DNA from: Bradyrhizobium lablabi
GTDB taxonomy: Bacteria; Pseudomonadota; Alphaproteobacteria; Rhizobiales; Xanthobacteraceae
NCBI RefSeq assembly: GCF_018131005.1
Contig: NZ_JAFCJK010000001.1
Coordinates: forward strand, 186,001 to 250,000
Direction of reading: 5' to 3'
Length of the DNA: 64,000 nucleotides
Within the stretch, counting starts at the first letter, position 1; the number at the start of each line of letters is the position of its first letter. Shown here piece after piece: positions 1 through 8,395 of the stretch. Both the position numbers and the translations under genes were made by a program. The notes below the pieces were generated by a model, which saw nothing but the letters and a program-made list of their open reading frames with translations, was not told where the DNA came from and ran no database searches.

Positions 1-1
1 G

Positions 2-274
2 ATCGCGTTCCTGTCGGGAACGCCCAAGGCGACCGCCAATTTTTCCAAACTGATGATCAAGCGCCTCACACACACCGGCTCAACGCTGCGCCCCCGTAGT
101 AATGCGGATAAGGCGGCCATGGTCGCGGCCATCGAAGAAAAGGTGATGCCGTTGCTGCGCGAAGGCCGCATCAAGCCGCTGATGGACAGCACATTCCCGC
201 TGGAAAAAGCCACTGACGCGCACCGGCGCATGGAGACCAGCGAACATATTGGCAAAATTGTGTTGTCAGTTTAG
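2..274 (+). CDS. quinone oxidoreductase, C-terminal part (truncated by window edge)
   Basis: The reading frame is open from base 2 and ends at a TAG at 272-274, giving 90 C-terminal residues. The segment GTPKATANFSKLMIKRLTHT followed by GSTLRPRS matches the MKRLTLTGSTLRPR region of zinc-less quinone oxidoreductases (medium-chain dehydrogenase family, NADPH:quinone reductase). The tail with PLLREGRIKPLMDSTFPLEKATDAHRRM is the usual end of the family, where a helix packs on the Rossmann domain. The likely role is NAD(P)H-dependent reduction of quinones in the cytoplasm. The start lies outside the window, so the full domain order cannot be checked. An ATG at 53 is internal, not the start. Confidence 0.85.
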   Translation: MAFLSGTPKATANFSKLMIKRLTHTGSTLRPRSNADKAAMVAAIEEKVMPLLREGRIKPLMDSTFPLEKATDAHRRMETSEHIGKIVLSV

Positions 275-384
275 CGATCGCGGCCGAAGCGTAGGCGGAA
301 ACCCTTTGATTCGCTTCGCTTTCGTGTCATTTATCGCGCCACGCCGGGCCGTTCGCCGGGCTCGGACCGATTGATCGCGGAGTA

Positions 385-3267
385 ATGACATTGCGTCTGG
401 TCAGGTGCCTTGCGCTGCTGGCGCTGGGTCTCATGATTTTTGCCGCTGCGCCTGACGCGTATGCGATCGATGCTGTCAGCGTCCGCAGCGACGCGCCCGC
501 GATCGACCTCACCGCCGTGCTCGATCATCAGCGCAGCGAGGCCGACCGCATCCAGGTCTCCACCGCTCCCGGCACTGACGGCATCGTGCGCCGCATCGAG
601 GTCCGCGCCCGCGAGGGCGGGCAGAATTGGGTGGTGTTCGCGCTCGCCAACAACACCGACGACCAGCTCGACCGTTTGATCGTTGCGCCGCATTATCGCA
701 TCGTCTCGTCGGGCCTGCTGTGGCCCGACCTCGGCTTGTCGCGCATCGCCACGATCACGCCCTCAGTCGGCGATCGTCCCGAGCGGCAGGAGAGCCCCAC
801 CGCCGACGTATTCCGCATCACGCTCGATCCGGGTGCTGTCGTCACCTTCGTCGCCGAGCTGCGCACAGACAAGCTGCCGCAGCTCTATCTGTGGGAACCC
901 GAGGCCTACAAGGACAAGGTCAACTCGTTCACGCTCTATCAGGGCATCGTGATCGGCATTTCCGGACTGCTTGCCCTCGTGCTCACCATTCTGTTCGTGG
1001 TCAAGGGCTCGATCATGTTCCCGGCCGCCGCGGCGCTGGCCTGGGCGGTGCTGGTCTATATCGGCGTCGATTTCGGCTTCTGGGCCAAGGTGCTCGACAT
1101 GTCGAACAACGCCGAGCGCGTCTGGCGCGCGGCCGGCGAAGCCATCCTCGCCGCGACGCTGCTGGTGTTTCTGTTCGCCTACCTGAATTTGAGCCGCTGG
1201 CACGTGCGCTACTCGCATATCACGATCGGCTGGCTCGCCTTCCTCGGCTCACTGGTGGCGCTCGCGTTGTTCGATCCGGCTGTTGCCTCCGGCATCGCGC
1301 GGATATCGCTCGTCATGATCGCCTTCGTGGGCTTTGCGCTGATCGTCTATCTCTCGACCCACGGCTTCGACCGCGCAGTGCTGCTGATCCCGACCTGGTT
1401 CCTGCTGGTGGTCTGGGTGATCGCGGCCGGAATGGCGGTCGCGGGTTCCGTCACCAACGACATCGTCGGCCCGGCACTGCTCGGCGGTCTCGTGCTGATC
1501 GTGATGCTGATCGGCTTCACCGTCATGCAGCACGCCTTTGCCGGCGGCGGCGCCACCACCGGCGTCGTCTCCGACGTCGAACGACGCGCGCTGGCGCTCA
1601 CCGGCTCCGGCGATCTGATCTGGGACTGGGACGTTTCCGCCGACAAGGTCTTCACCAGTCCGGAGACCGAAATCCTGCTCGGCTTGAAGCGCGGCACGCT
1701 GGAAGGACCGGCCGCCAAATGGCTGGAAGTGCTGCACCCGCTCGACCAGGACCGCTTCCGCGCCGCGCTCGACAGCGTGCTCGACCAGCGCCGCGGCCGC
1801 CTGGTGCAGGACTTCCGTCTGCGCACGCCCGACGGTCACTTCATGTGGTTCGCGCTGAAGGCGCGTCCTGTGGTCGGCTCCGACGGCGAGGTCTCGCGCG
1901 TGGTCGGTACGTTGACGGACGTGACCGAGTTCAAGAATGCCGAAGAGCGCATGCTCCACGATTCCGTCCATGACAACCTGACGGGCCTGCCGAACCGGAA
2001 ATTGTTCATCGATCGCCTCGGCGCGGTGGCGAATCTCGCCAAGGCCGTGCCGACGCTGCGGCCGACGCTGATGGTGATCGACCTCGACCGCTTCAAGCAG
2101 GTCAACGATTCCGTCGGCATCGCGGTCGGCGATTCCATCCTGCTGACGCTCGCGCGCCGGCTGACCCGCATCCTGAAACCGCAGGACACGCTGGCGCGGC
2201 TCGCCGGCGACCAGTTCGGCCTGATCCTGCTGTCGGAGCAGGATTCGGCGCGGATCACCAATTTCGCCGAGACCATTCGCAAGACCATCCGCGCGCCGAT
2301 CGCGTTCAACGACCGCGAGATCTTCCTGACCGCCTCGATCGGCCTTGCGCTGTCTGATCCGCAAGCCCCGCTCACGGACGAGATCATCAAGGACGCCGAG
2401 CTTGCCATGTATCACTCCAAGCGGATCGGCGGCGACCGTATCGACGTCTACAAGCCGGCGATGCGCGCGCGCAAGACCGACCGCCTGACGCTGGAAAGCG
2501 AACTGCGCCGCGCCATCGAGCGGCAGGAAATAACGATCCTGTACCAGCCGATCGTACGGCTGGAGGATCGCTCGATCGCGGGCTTCGAGGCGCTCGCGCG
2601 CTGGGACCATCCCAAGCTCGGTCGGATGTCGCCGTCGGAATTCATCGCCATCGCCGAGGAGATCGGACTGATCGTCGATCTCGGCATGTTCGTAATGGAC
2701 CAGACCGCGCGGCAGCTCGCGGTGTGGCAGCGCGCGATGCGCGCGCGCGATCCGATTTTTGCCAGCGTCAATGTCTCCTCACGGCAACTGCTGCGTCATG
2801 ACCTGATCCACGATATCAGGACCGTGCTGTCGCGCTCTTCCGTCGCGCGCGGCACGCTGAAGCTCGAGCTGACGGAGTCGCTGGTCATGGAGAATCCGGA
2901 GCATGCCGCGCAGATGCTGGCGCGGATCCGCGAGCTCGGCACGGGGCTGTCGCTCGATGATTTCGGCACCGGCCACTCCTCGCTCTCCTACCTGCAGCGC
3001 TTCCCATTCGACACCATCAAGATCGACCAGTCCTTTGTCCGCACCACCAGCCGCGGCACCCGTCCGGTGATCCTGAAATCGATCATCGCGCTCGCGCACG
3101 ATCTCGGCATGGAGGTCGTCGCGGAAGGCGCCGAGACCGATTCCGACGCTGTCGAACTCTACCAGCTCGGCTGCGAATACGCGCAAGGCTTTGCCTTCGG
3201 CGAGCCGATGGACGCCGACGCCGCGATGCGGCTCCTGACCGAGGAGCGGCTCGAGGCGACCGGCTGA
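385..3267 (+). CDS. membrane PAS-GGDEF-EAL protein, probable c-di-GMP phosphodiesterase
   Basis: This 960-residue protein has a signal peptide (residues 1-27), a periplasmic domain to about 180, a block of seven or so membrane helices (about 183-385), a PAS fold (about 401-520), a GGDEF domain (about 525-690) and an EAL domain (about 700-950). The cyclase signature is degenerate (AGDQF at 607-611) and has no RxxD inhibitory site, so cyclase activity is unlikely. The EAL domain keeps EALARW at 735, the NVSS segment and LDDFGTGHSS, so it should hydrolyse cyclic-di-GMP. The degenerate GGDEF may bind GTP as an allosteric input, as known for some EAL enzymes; that is inference. The periplasmic and 7TM parts suggest an envelope signal as input. 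It stands alone, with a second c-di-GMP gene 500 bp downstream. Confidence 0.9.
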   Translation: MTLRLVRCLALLALGLMIFAAAPDAYAIDAVSVRSDAPAIDLTAVLDHQRSEADRIQVSTAPGTDGIVRRIEVRAREGGQNWVVFALANNTDDQLDRLIVAPHYRIVSSGLLWPDLGLSRIATITPSVGDRPERQESPTADVFRITLDPGAVVTFVAELRTDKLPQLYLWEPEAYKDKVNSFTLYQGIVIGISGLLALVLTILFVVKGSIMFPAAAALAWAVLVYIGVDFGFWAKVLDMSNNAERVWRAAGEAILAATLLVFLFAYLNLSRWHVRYSHITIGWLAFLGSLVALALFDPAVASGIARISLVMIAFVGFALIVYLSTHGFDRAVLLIPTWFLLVVWVIAAGMAVAGSVTNDIVGPALLGGLVLIVMLIGFTVMQHAFAGGGATTGVVSDVERRALALTGSGDLIWDWDVSADKVFTSPETEILLGLKRGTLEGPAAKWLEVLHPLDQDRFRAALDSVLDQRRGRLVQDFRLRTPDGHFMWFALKARPVVGSDGEVSRVVGTLTDVTEFKNAEERMLHDSVHDNLTGLPNRKLFIDRLGAVANLAKAVPTLRPTLMVIDLDRFKQVNDSVGIAVGDSILLTLARRLTRILKPQDTLARLAGDQFGLILLSEQDSARITNFAETIRKTIRAPIAFNDREIFLTASIGLALSDPQAPLTDEIIKDAELAMYHSKRIGGDRIDVYKPAMRARKTDRLTLESELRRAIERQEITILYQPIVRLEDRSIAGFEALARWDHPKLGRMSPSEFIAIAEEIGLIVDLGMFVMDQTARQLAVWQRAMRARDPIFASVNVSSRQLLRHDLIHDIRTVLSRSSVARGTLKLELTESLVMENPEHAAQMLARIRELGTGLSLDDFGTGHSSLSYLQRFPFDTIKIDQSFVRTTSRGTRPVILKSIIALAHDLGMEVVAEGAETDSDAVELYQLGCEYAQGFAFGEPMDADAAMRLLTEERLEATG

Positions 3268-3290
3268 GGCGCTACCAGGCTGGGCAGACC

Positions 3291-3378
3291 AGAGCATGAT
3301 CCGGAAAGGTGCGTTCCGGTTTTCCCTCGCGACAAACGCACAGCGTTTGCGCCGAGGTCACGCTCAAACAAAACGATG
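3291..3378. repeat. dispersed palindromic repeat, GAGCATGATCCGG family
   Basis: The gap between two convergent genes holds GAGCATGATCCGGAAA, then GGTTTTCC, and ends in GCTCAAACAAAACGATGA. This resembles a palindromic element scattered through Bradyrhizobium genomes. A related inverted copy lies at 23393-23442. Confidence 0.5.
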
Positions 3379-3380
3379 AT

Positions 3381-3680
3381 CTAGCGCGCGGCGCCCGACT
3401 TCGGCATCCGCTTGAACTTCACGCTCTTGCCGTCGGCCTGGCGCGTCGCGATATAGCCGCCCTCGAGGCAGGCTTCGCGTTGCGGCATCTTCTCCTGCGG
3501 GCTGCGCAGAGTGTCCCACCACGATGCGCGCTGCGCGGCGCGCGGCAACGCCGCGTCGATGAGCGCCTCGATCTCGTCGAAGGTCAGCACGAACTCCGGA
3601 AGATGCTGCTTCTTCAGGTAGTCCCGCAGCGCCTCGTAATCGTTCACTTGGGTCCTCAATGGCGCAGATCCGGCAACCAT
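3381..3680 (-). CDS. small conserved protein, DUF7662-like
   Basis: This 99-residue protein has the pattern YEALRDYL, then LTFDEIEALI, ALPRAAQRASWW, QREACLEGGY and VKFKRM. That order is typical of the small DUF7662-type domain (an xxALxxWL helix, a T/SFxEIExLI helix, a WW pair and a final beta strand VxFxR). Its function is unknown. The ATG at 3680 is the longest start. A GTG at 3647, giving VNDYEALRDYL with GAGG just upstream, is an equally good start and would fit the domain boundary better. It converges on the EAL gene to its left and diverges from the diguanylate cyclase to its right. Confidence 0.65.
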   Translation of the reverse strand: MVAGSAPLRTQVNDYEALRDYLKKQHLPEFVLTFDEIEALIDAALPRAAQRASWWDTLRSPQEKMPQREACLEGGYIATRQADGKSVKFKRMPKSGAAR

Positions 3681-3761
3681 TCGTTAACGCATTTGGCGGT
3701 CCATGTCGCCACTTAAGGCGACAACAATGTTTTGCGTACATGACGTCGCTTGGAGCGGTTC

Positions 3762-5261
3762 ATGTCAATTCGGCGGAGAAAAGACGCAAGGCGGCACTGG
3801 CGGCTATCGGCAAAGCTGCTGATCGCCTCGTCGATTGCGACCGTTATCGGCTTCTCCGCGATCTGCGTCAGCGTGATGCTCGATATGCGCCGCGGCGAGG
3901 AAGAGCTGGCCCGTCAGATGCTGGAGAACGTGGCGTCGGGCATCGACGCTGACATCAGCCGCAACATCGAGCTTTACGACCTGTCGCTGCGAGCGGTCGT
4001 CAGCAACCTGGTGATGCCGGAGATTCACAGCGTCAGCAAGGAAATCCGCCACCTGATCCTGTTCGATCACGCCTCGACTGCCAAGCATTTCGGCGCGATC
4101 CAGGTATTCGATGCAGAGGGCAATCTGACCATCGATGCCGCGAGCCTTGATCCGAGGCCGGAAAACCGCGCCGACGAGGAGTATTTCACGATCCACCGCG
4201 ATCATCCTGACGCCGGGCTGTTCATCAGCCGGCCGATGCTGCATCGCAGTGCCTATGTGATCGTGCTGAGCCGGCGCATTACCGGTGAGGATGGACGTTT
4301 CCTCGGGGTGGTCGTCGGCTCGATCCGCTTCAGCTATTTCCACGATCTGTTCGGACGGCTGAACCTTGCTCCCGGCGATACCATCACCGTGCTGCGCCGC
4401 GACCGCACCATCATCATGCGGACGCCGTTCGACCTTGATGTCATCGGCAGGAACCTGTCGGAGCAGCCGGACTGGAACGCGGAGAATCTGAAGGAAAAGG
4501 AAGGTGCGTCATTTGCGGGAAGGGGGCCGATCGACGCGACGCCGCGGCTCTATGTCCGGAGCATGGGCACAAGCCCTCTCTTCGTCGTGGTTGGAAAGCC
4601 GCTGGAAAGCGTCTTCAGTCTCTGGCGCACCGAAGCGATGCGGATCGGCGCCGTAATGGCGGCGTTGGTCGTGTTCGTGCTCGGCACGGCGTCACTGCTC
4701 GCCCGCGAGATCAGCCGGCGCGCCGATGCCGAGGACAGGCTCGAGGAAATGGCGACCACCGACGCCCTCACCGGCCTGAAGAACCGGCGCAAGTTCGACG
4801 CCGAGATCGACGTCGAATGGCGGCGCGCGGCGCGGCTCGGCATGCCGGTCGCGCTACTGATGATCGATGCCGACCACTTCAAGGTCTTCAACGACACCTA
4901 CGGACATCAGGCCGGCGACCAGGTGCTGGTCGGGATCGCGATCTGCATCTCGGACTCGGTGCGCCGGGCCGGCGATTGCGCGGCGCGGTTCGGCGGCGAG
5001 GAATTCGCCGTGCTGCTGCCTGGGACCAGCGCCATTGATGCGCTCGGCGTCGCCGAGGCAATCCGCTTCAAGGTCGAGCAATGGTGCGAGGGCGAGACCA
5101 TCACGACAGTGAGCATCGGCGTTGCCAGCGTGAAGCCGGCCGTGGGCCAGCAATGGTCGGACCTCGTCGAAGCCGCCGACAAGGCGCTCTATGCCGCCAA
5201 GGCCAATGGCCGCAACCAGTCGGTCGTCGCGAGCTTGTCCCCGATTTCGCTGGTGGCGTGA
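3762..5261 (+). CDS. diguanylate cyclase with periplasmic PDC/dCache sensor
   Basis: The 499-residue product has a helix near residues 18-42, a periplasmic PDC-type sensor domain (about 45-280), a second helix (about 295-318) and a C-terminal GGDEF domain. The active-site signature is GGEEF, with an RAGD sequence five residues upstream that matches the RxxD product-inhibition site. It should therefore make cyclic-di-GMP from GTP and be feedback inhibited. ATG 3762 is preferred over a TTG four codons earlier because GGAG sits 6 bases before it. It forms an antagonistic pair in kind with the EAL protein upstream, although each has its own transcription unit. Confidence 0.9.
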   Translation: MSIRRRKDARRHWRLSAKLLIASSIATVIGFSAICVSVMLDMRRGEEELARQMLENVASGIDADISRNIELYDLSLRAVVSNLVMPEIHSVSKEIRHLILFDHASTAKHFGAIQVFDAEGNLTIDAASLDPRPENRADEEYFTIHRDHPDAGLFISRPMLHRSAYVIVLSRRITGEDGRFLGVVVGSIRFSYFHDLFGRLNLAPGDTITVLRRDRTIIMRTPFDLDVIGRNLSEQPDWNAENLKEKEGASFAGRGPIDATPRLYVRSMGTSPLFVVVGKPLESVFSLWRTEAMRIGAVMAALVVFVLGTASLLAREISRRADAEDRLEEMATTDALTGLKNRRKFDAEIDVEWRRAARLGMPVALLMIDADHFKVFNDTYGHQAGDQVLVGIAICISDSVRRAGDCAARFGGEEFAVLLPGTSAIDALGVAEAIRFKVEQWCEGETITTVSIGVASVKPAVGQQWSDLVEAADKALYAAKANGRNQSVVASLSPISLVA

Positions 5262-5390
5262 CGCAACGCCGATGGCCGCGACGACCGGTCGCGCCACAAT
5301 TTACCATTATGGGGTATGCCCGTAGGCAGCCAGCAGGGCGTGCGGTAGTATGCTTCAGTGCCCGTTCATCAACGGCGGCGAGGTATCGCA

Positions 5391-5588
5391 ATGCCATTGC
5401 TGGAATTGCCGCACTGGCTGATGATTGCCGGAGCCCTGCTTGTATTGGCGGGGCTCGTTGGCTTGGCCTTCGGCCGAAAGAAGGAAGCCGAAGCCAAAGT
5501 CGAGCCCGAGGTGCTTCCCGGAGACGTCGACTCCTGGAGGGACGACCAGCCCCGATCACCGCCAGGTCACGGCAGAAGCGCAGCTTGA
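5391..5588 (+). CDS. small single-helix membrane protein
   Basis: A 65-residue reading frame starts at ATG 5391 with GAGG about 7 bases upstream. Residues 3-28 (LLELPHWLMIAGALLVLAGL and on) form one hydrophobic helix, followed by a charged tail KKEAEAKVEPEV. The arrangement resembles many tiny one-helix proteins of Bradyrhizobium. I do not recognise a function. It lies between the cyclase gene and convergent galU. Confidence 0.55.
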   Translation: MPLLELPHWLMIAGALLVLAGLVGLAFGRKKEAEAKVEPEVLPGDVDSWRDDQPRSPPGHGRSAA

Positions 5589-5685
5589 CGACTGGCGAAC
5601 CGCCTCAGGCCGATAAGCCGAGGCGCATCCCGCCATTCTGCGTGCGCCGAATTGCGAGTTGCGCTGCCTACAAAGCTGCCAGGCC

Positions 5686-6561
5686 TCACTCCTTCAGATA
5701 TTGCCTCATCACGGTGCGCAGACCGTCGCGCAAATCATCGCGCTTGAGGCCGAACGCGATGTTGGCGCGAAGGAAGCCGGCCTTGGAGCCGCAATCGTGG
5801 CGCTCACCCTCGAACTCGACGCCGTAGAATTTCTGCGTCTTGGCAAGGCCGATCATGGCGTCGGTAAGCTGGATCTCGCCGCCGGCGCCACGCTCCTGGG
5901 TCTCCAGTATCTTGAAGATTTCCGGCTGCAGGATGTAGCGGCCGGTGATCGAGAGATTGGAGGGCGCGGTGCCCTTCGGCGGCTTCTCGACCATGCCGTC
6001 GACCTCGAAGATCCTGCCGGTGCGCTTGCCTACGCCGCAGATGCCGTATTGGTGAGTGAGGTGGTCGGGCACCGCCTCGACCGCGATCAGGTTGGATTTA
6101 TCGCCGAGCGCGCTCGCGGCCTCGATCATCTGCTTGAGGCAACCTGGCGTGTTCAGCACCAATTCATCAGGCAGCACCACCGCGAACGGCTCGTCGCCGA
6201 CAATGTCACGCGCACACCATACTGCGTGCCCGAGGCCGAGCGGCGCCTGCTGCCGGGTGAAACTCATAGCACCGGCTTCCGGCTGGCTCTGCGCCAGGAT
6301 CTCCTGCTCGGCCTTCTTGCCGCGTGCGGCGAGCGTGGTGTCGAGTTCGAACACGCGGTCGAAGTGATCCTCGATCGCGCCCTTGTTGCGACCGGTGACG
6401 AACACGAAATGCTCGACGCCGGCTTCCCTGGCCTCGTCCACCACGTACTGGATCAGCGGCTTGTCGACGATGGTCAGCATCTCCTTCGGCATCGCCTTGG
6501 TGGCGGGCAGCACGCGGGTGCCGAGACCGGCGACGGGAAAAACGGCTTTGCGGATCTTCAT
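5686..6561 (-). CDS. galU: UTP--glucose-1-phosphate uridylyltransferase
   Basis: The 291-residue protein begins MKIRKAVFPVAGLGTRVLPA and has the KAMPKEML loop, the nucleotidyltransferase signature of GalU. Further motifs are DKPLIQYVVDEA, GRNKGAIEDHFD and the late YGVEFEGERHDCGSKAGFL. It makes UDP-glucose from UTP and glucose-1-phosphate in the cytoplasm, feeding exopolysaccharide, glucan and lipid synthesis. The length is normal for the family. The start at 6561 was chosen because family homology begins there; the upstream in-frame stretch to 6696 lacks similarity. The gene is divergent from the transglycosylase gene. Confidence 0.93.
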   Translation of the reverse strand: MKIRKAVFPVAGLGTRVLPATKAMPKEMLTIVDKPLIQYVVDEAREAGVEHFVFVTGRNKGAIEDHFDRVFELDTTLAARGKKAEQEILAQSQPEAGAMSFTRQQAPLGLGHAVWCARDIVGDEPFAVVLPDELVLNTPGCLKQMIEAASALGDKSNLIAVEAVPDHLTHQYGICGVGKRTGRIFEVDGMVEKPPKGTAPSNLSITGRYILQPEIFKILETQERGAGGEIQLTDAMIGLAKTQKFYGVEFEGERHDCGSKAGFLRANIAFGLKRDDLRDGLRTVMRQYLKE

Positions 6562-6835
6562 GGGATTATCGGAAGCCTTCAGGGTGGGACACTGCGGACG
6601 CTCTGCGTTGATGCGTTTGCCTTGCGCGAACCGGAATCCGCTTCGCTCGAAAACGCCATCATCACATCTTGGTAGCCGGTTTGCAGCCGGTAACAAAGGC
6701 GGATGTGTGGTCCAGATGAATTCCGCGAAACTCCGGCCCCAAATAAGGCCGGCATCAAAATCTCGCCTTTGTTAAGCTGTTGGAAACTGTGACAGGGCCT
6801 TCTGAAACGGCACGTTTTAAAGGCAGGCGGACCCC

Positions 6836-8218
6836 ATGCGGTCGAGCGACACATCGAGGATCGGGTTGAGCTGCGCGATACTGACCGCGCTGGCGCTGCT
6901 GCTGCCTGCCAATGCCTTTGCTCAATCGCCGGGCAACGGGCTGTCCGACCTGTTCGGCAACATTTTTTCGGGACCGAAAGCCACGGCCCCGGCGCAATCG
7001 GCCCCTGGTCCGGACGGCGCGCCGCCGCCCTGGAGCGGCGAGGACGGCGCGTCGGGCCATCCGTTGATGACGGCGGATGCAATCCGCCAGGCCGCCGCAA
7101 ATTTTCCAGCCTGTGTCGCCGCGATGTGGCCGGATGCCGCACGACGCAACATCAGCCAGCAGAATTTCGAGCGTTTCACCGCGGGGCTCGAGCCCGACCT
7201 GCGCATCATGGATCTGCTGGATTCGCAGCCGGAATTCACCAAGGCGATCTGGGACTATCTCGACATTCTCGTGAACGACGCGAGACTCGCCCGGGGCCGC
7301 GAGATCCTTGCGAAGTACAAGCCGCAATTCGATGCGGCCGAGCAGGCCTTTGGCGTGGATCGCTACATCATCGCTGCGATCTGGGGCATCGAGTCGAACT
7401 ACTCGACGCAAATGGGTGACCGCAGCGTGGTGCAGTCGACCGCCACCCTCGCCTGCATCGGACGCCGCCAGGCCTATTTCAAGGACGAGTTCCTGTCGGC
7501 GCTGGAAATCCTCAACCGCGGCGACCTCAGGCCTGAGCAGATGCGCGGCTCATGGGCTGGCGCATTCGGCCCGACCCAGTTCATGCCGACGGCGTTCAAG
7601 CGCTACGCCGTCGATGGCGACGGCGATGGCCGCCGCGACGTCGTCGACGATCCGAGCGATCTGATCGCCTCGACAGCCAACAATCTGAAGAAGGACGGCT
7701 GGCAGAGCGGCGCGAACTGGGGCTACGAGGTCGTCGTGCCCCAAGGCTTCAACTACATGCTGGCCGACCGCGCCAAGGTGATGCAGCTGTCGCAGTGGGA
7801 GCATCTCGGCGTCAGGCGCGCCAACAACCAGCCGTTCCCGCGCCCCGCGGAGAAAGCGTATCTGCTGGCACCGGCCGGTGCCGCCGGCCCGGGTTTCCTC
7901 ATGCTGCAGAACTTCCGCGTCATCATGAAATACAACCCGGCGGAAGCCTATGCGCTCGCCATCGGTCATTTCGCCGATCGCCTGCGCGGCGGGCCGCCCT
8001 TCGTGCAGCCCTGGCCGCGCCAGGAACGGGTGCTGTCGCGATCGGAACGACTGGAACTGCAGCAACTCCTTGCCGAGCGCGGTTTCTACCGCGGCACGCC
8101 GGACGGCCAGTTCGGCGGCCAGACGCGTGAGGCGCTGCGCGGCTTCCAGGCCTCGATCGGGGCGCCAGCCGACGGGTTTGCCTCGGCCGAGGTGCTGGAG
8201 CGCCTTCGGGCCAGGTAA
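6836..8218 (+). CDS. lytic murein transglycosylase (MltB type) with peptidoglycan-binding domain
   Basis: The 460-residue protein starts with a signal peptide (about residues 1-29) and a low-complexity linker. An SLT_2/MltB catalytic domain follows at roughly 75-385, and a PG_binding_1 domain (about 405-458, LQQLLAERGFYRGTPDGQFG) closes it. The catalytic glutamate is E186 in WGIESNYSTQMG, and the conserved GAFGPTQFMPTAF and DGDGD segments are intact. It should cleave the glycan strands of peptidoglycan to 1,6-anhydro ends in the periplasm, for wall remodelling. No lipobox is seen, so it is probably soluble. It is a single gene with its own upstream gap of 274 bases shared with galU. Confidence 0.92.
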   Translation: MRSSDTSRIGLSCAILTALALLLPANAFAQSPGNGLSDLFGNIFSGPKATAPAQSAPGPDGAPPPWSGEDGASGHPLMTADAIRQAAANFPACVAAMWPDAARRNISQQNFERFTAGLEPDLRIMDLLDSQPEFTKAIWDYLDILVNDARLARGREILAKYKPQFDAAEQAFGVDRYIIAAIWGIESNYSTQMGDRSVVQSTATLACIGRRQAYFKDEFLSALEILNRGDLRPEQMRGSWAGAFGPTQFMPTAFKRYAVDGDGDGRRDVVDDPSDLIASTANNLKKDGWQSGANWGYEVVVPQGFNYMLADRAKVMQLSQWEHLGVRRANNQPFPRPAEKAYLLAPAGAAGPGFLMLQNFRVIMKYNPAEAYALAIGHFADRLRGGPPFVQPWPRQERVLSRSERLELQQLLAERGFYRGTPDGQFGGQTREALRGFQASIGAPADGFASAEVLERLRAR

Positions 8219-8395
8219 CGAGCCGTGTTCCTGGTGAATTCCCCCATCCGCGCAATGAAATTAACCCTGACATGGGCAATGTGGCGGTAGCCTTGACGGC
8301 GGTTTGTCGGGGCCATTTATGGTGGAAAAACTGCCCGCTTGCGGCCTGATTCCGCTAATATGCTTGGCAAATTCCAGACCTTGCGACCGAACTCC

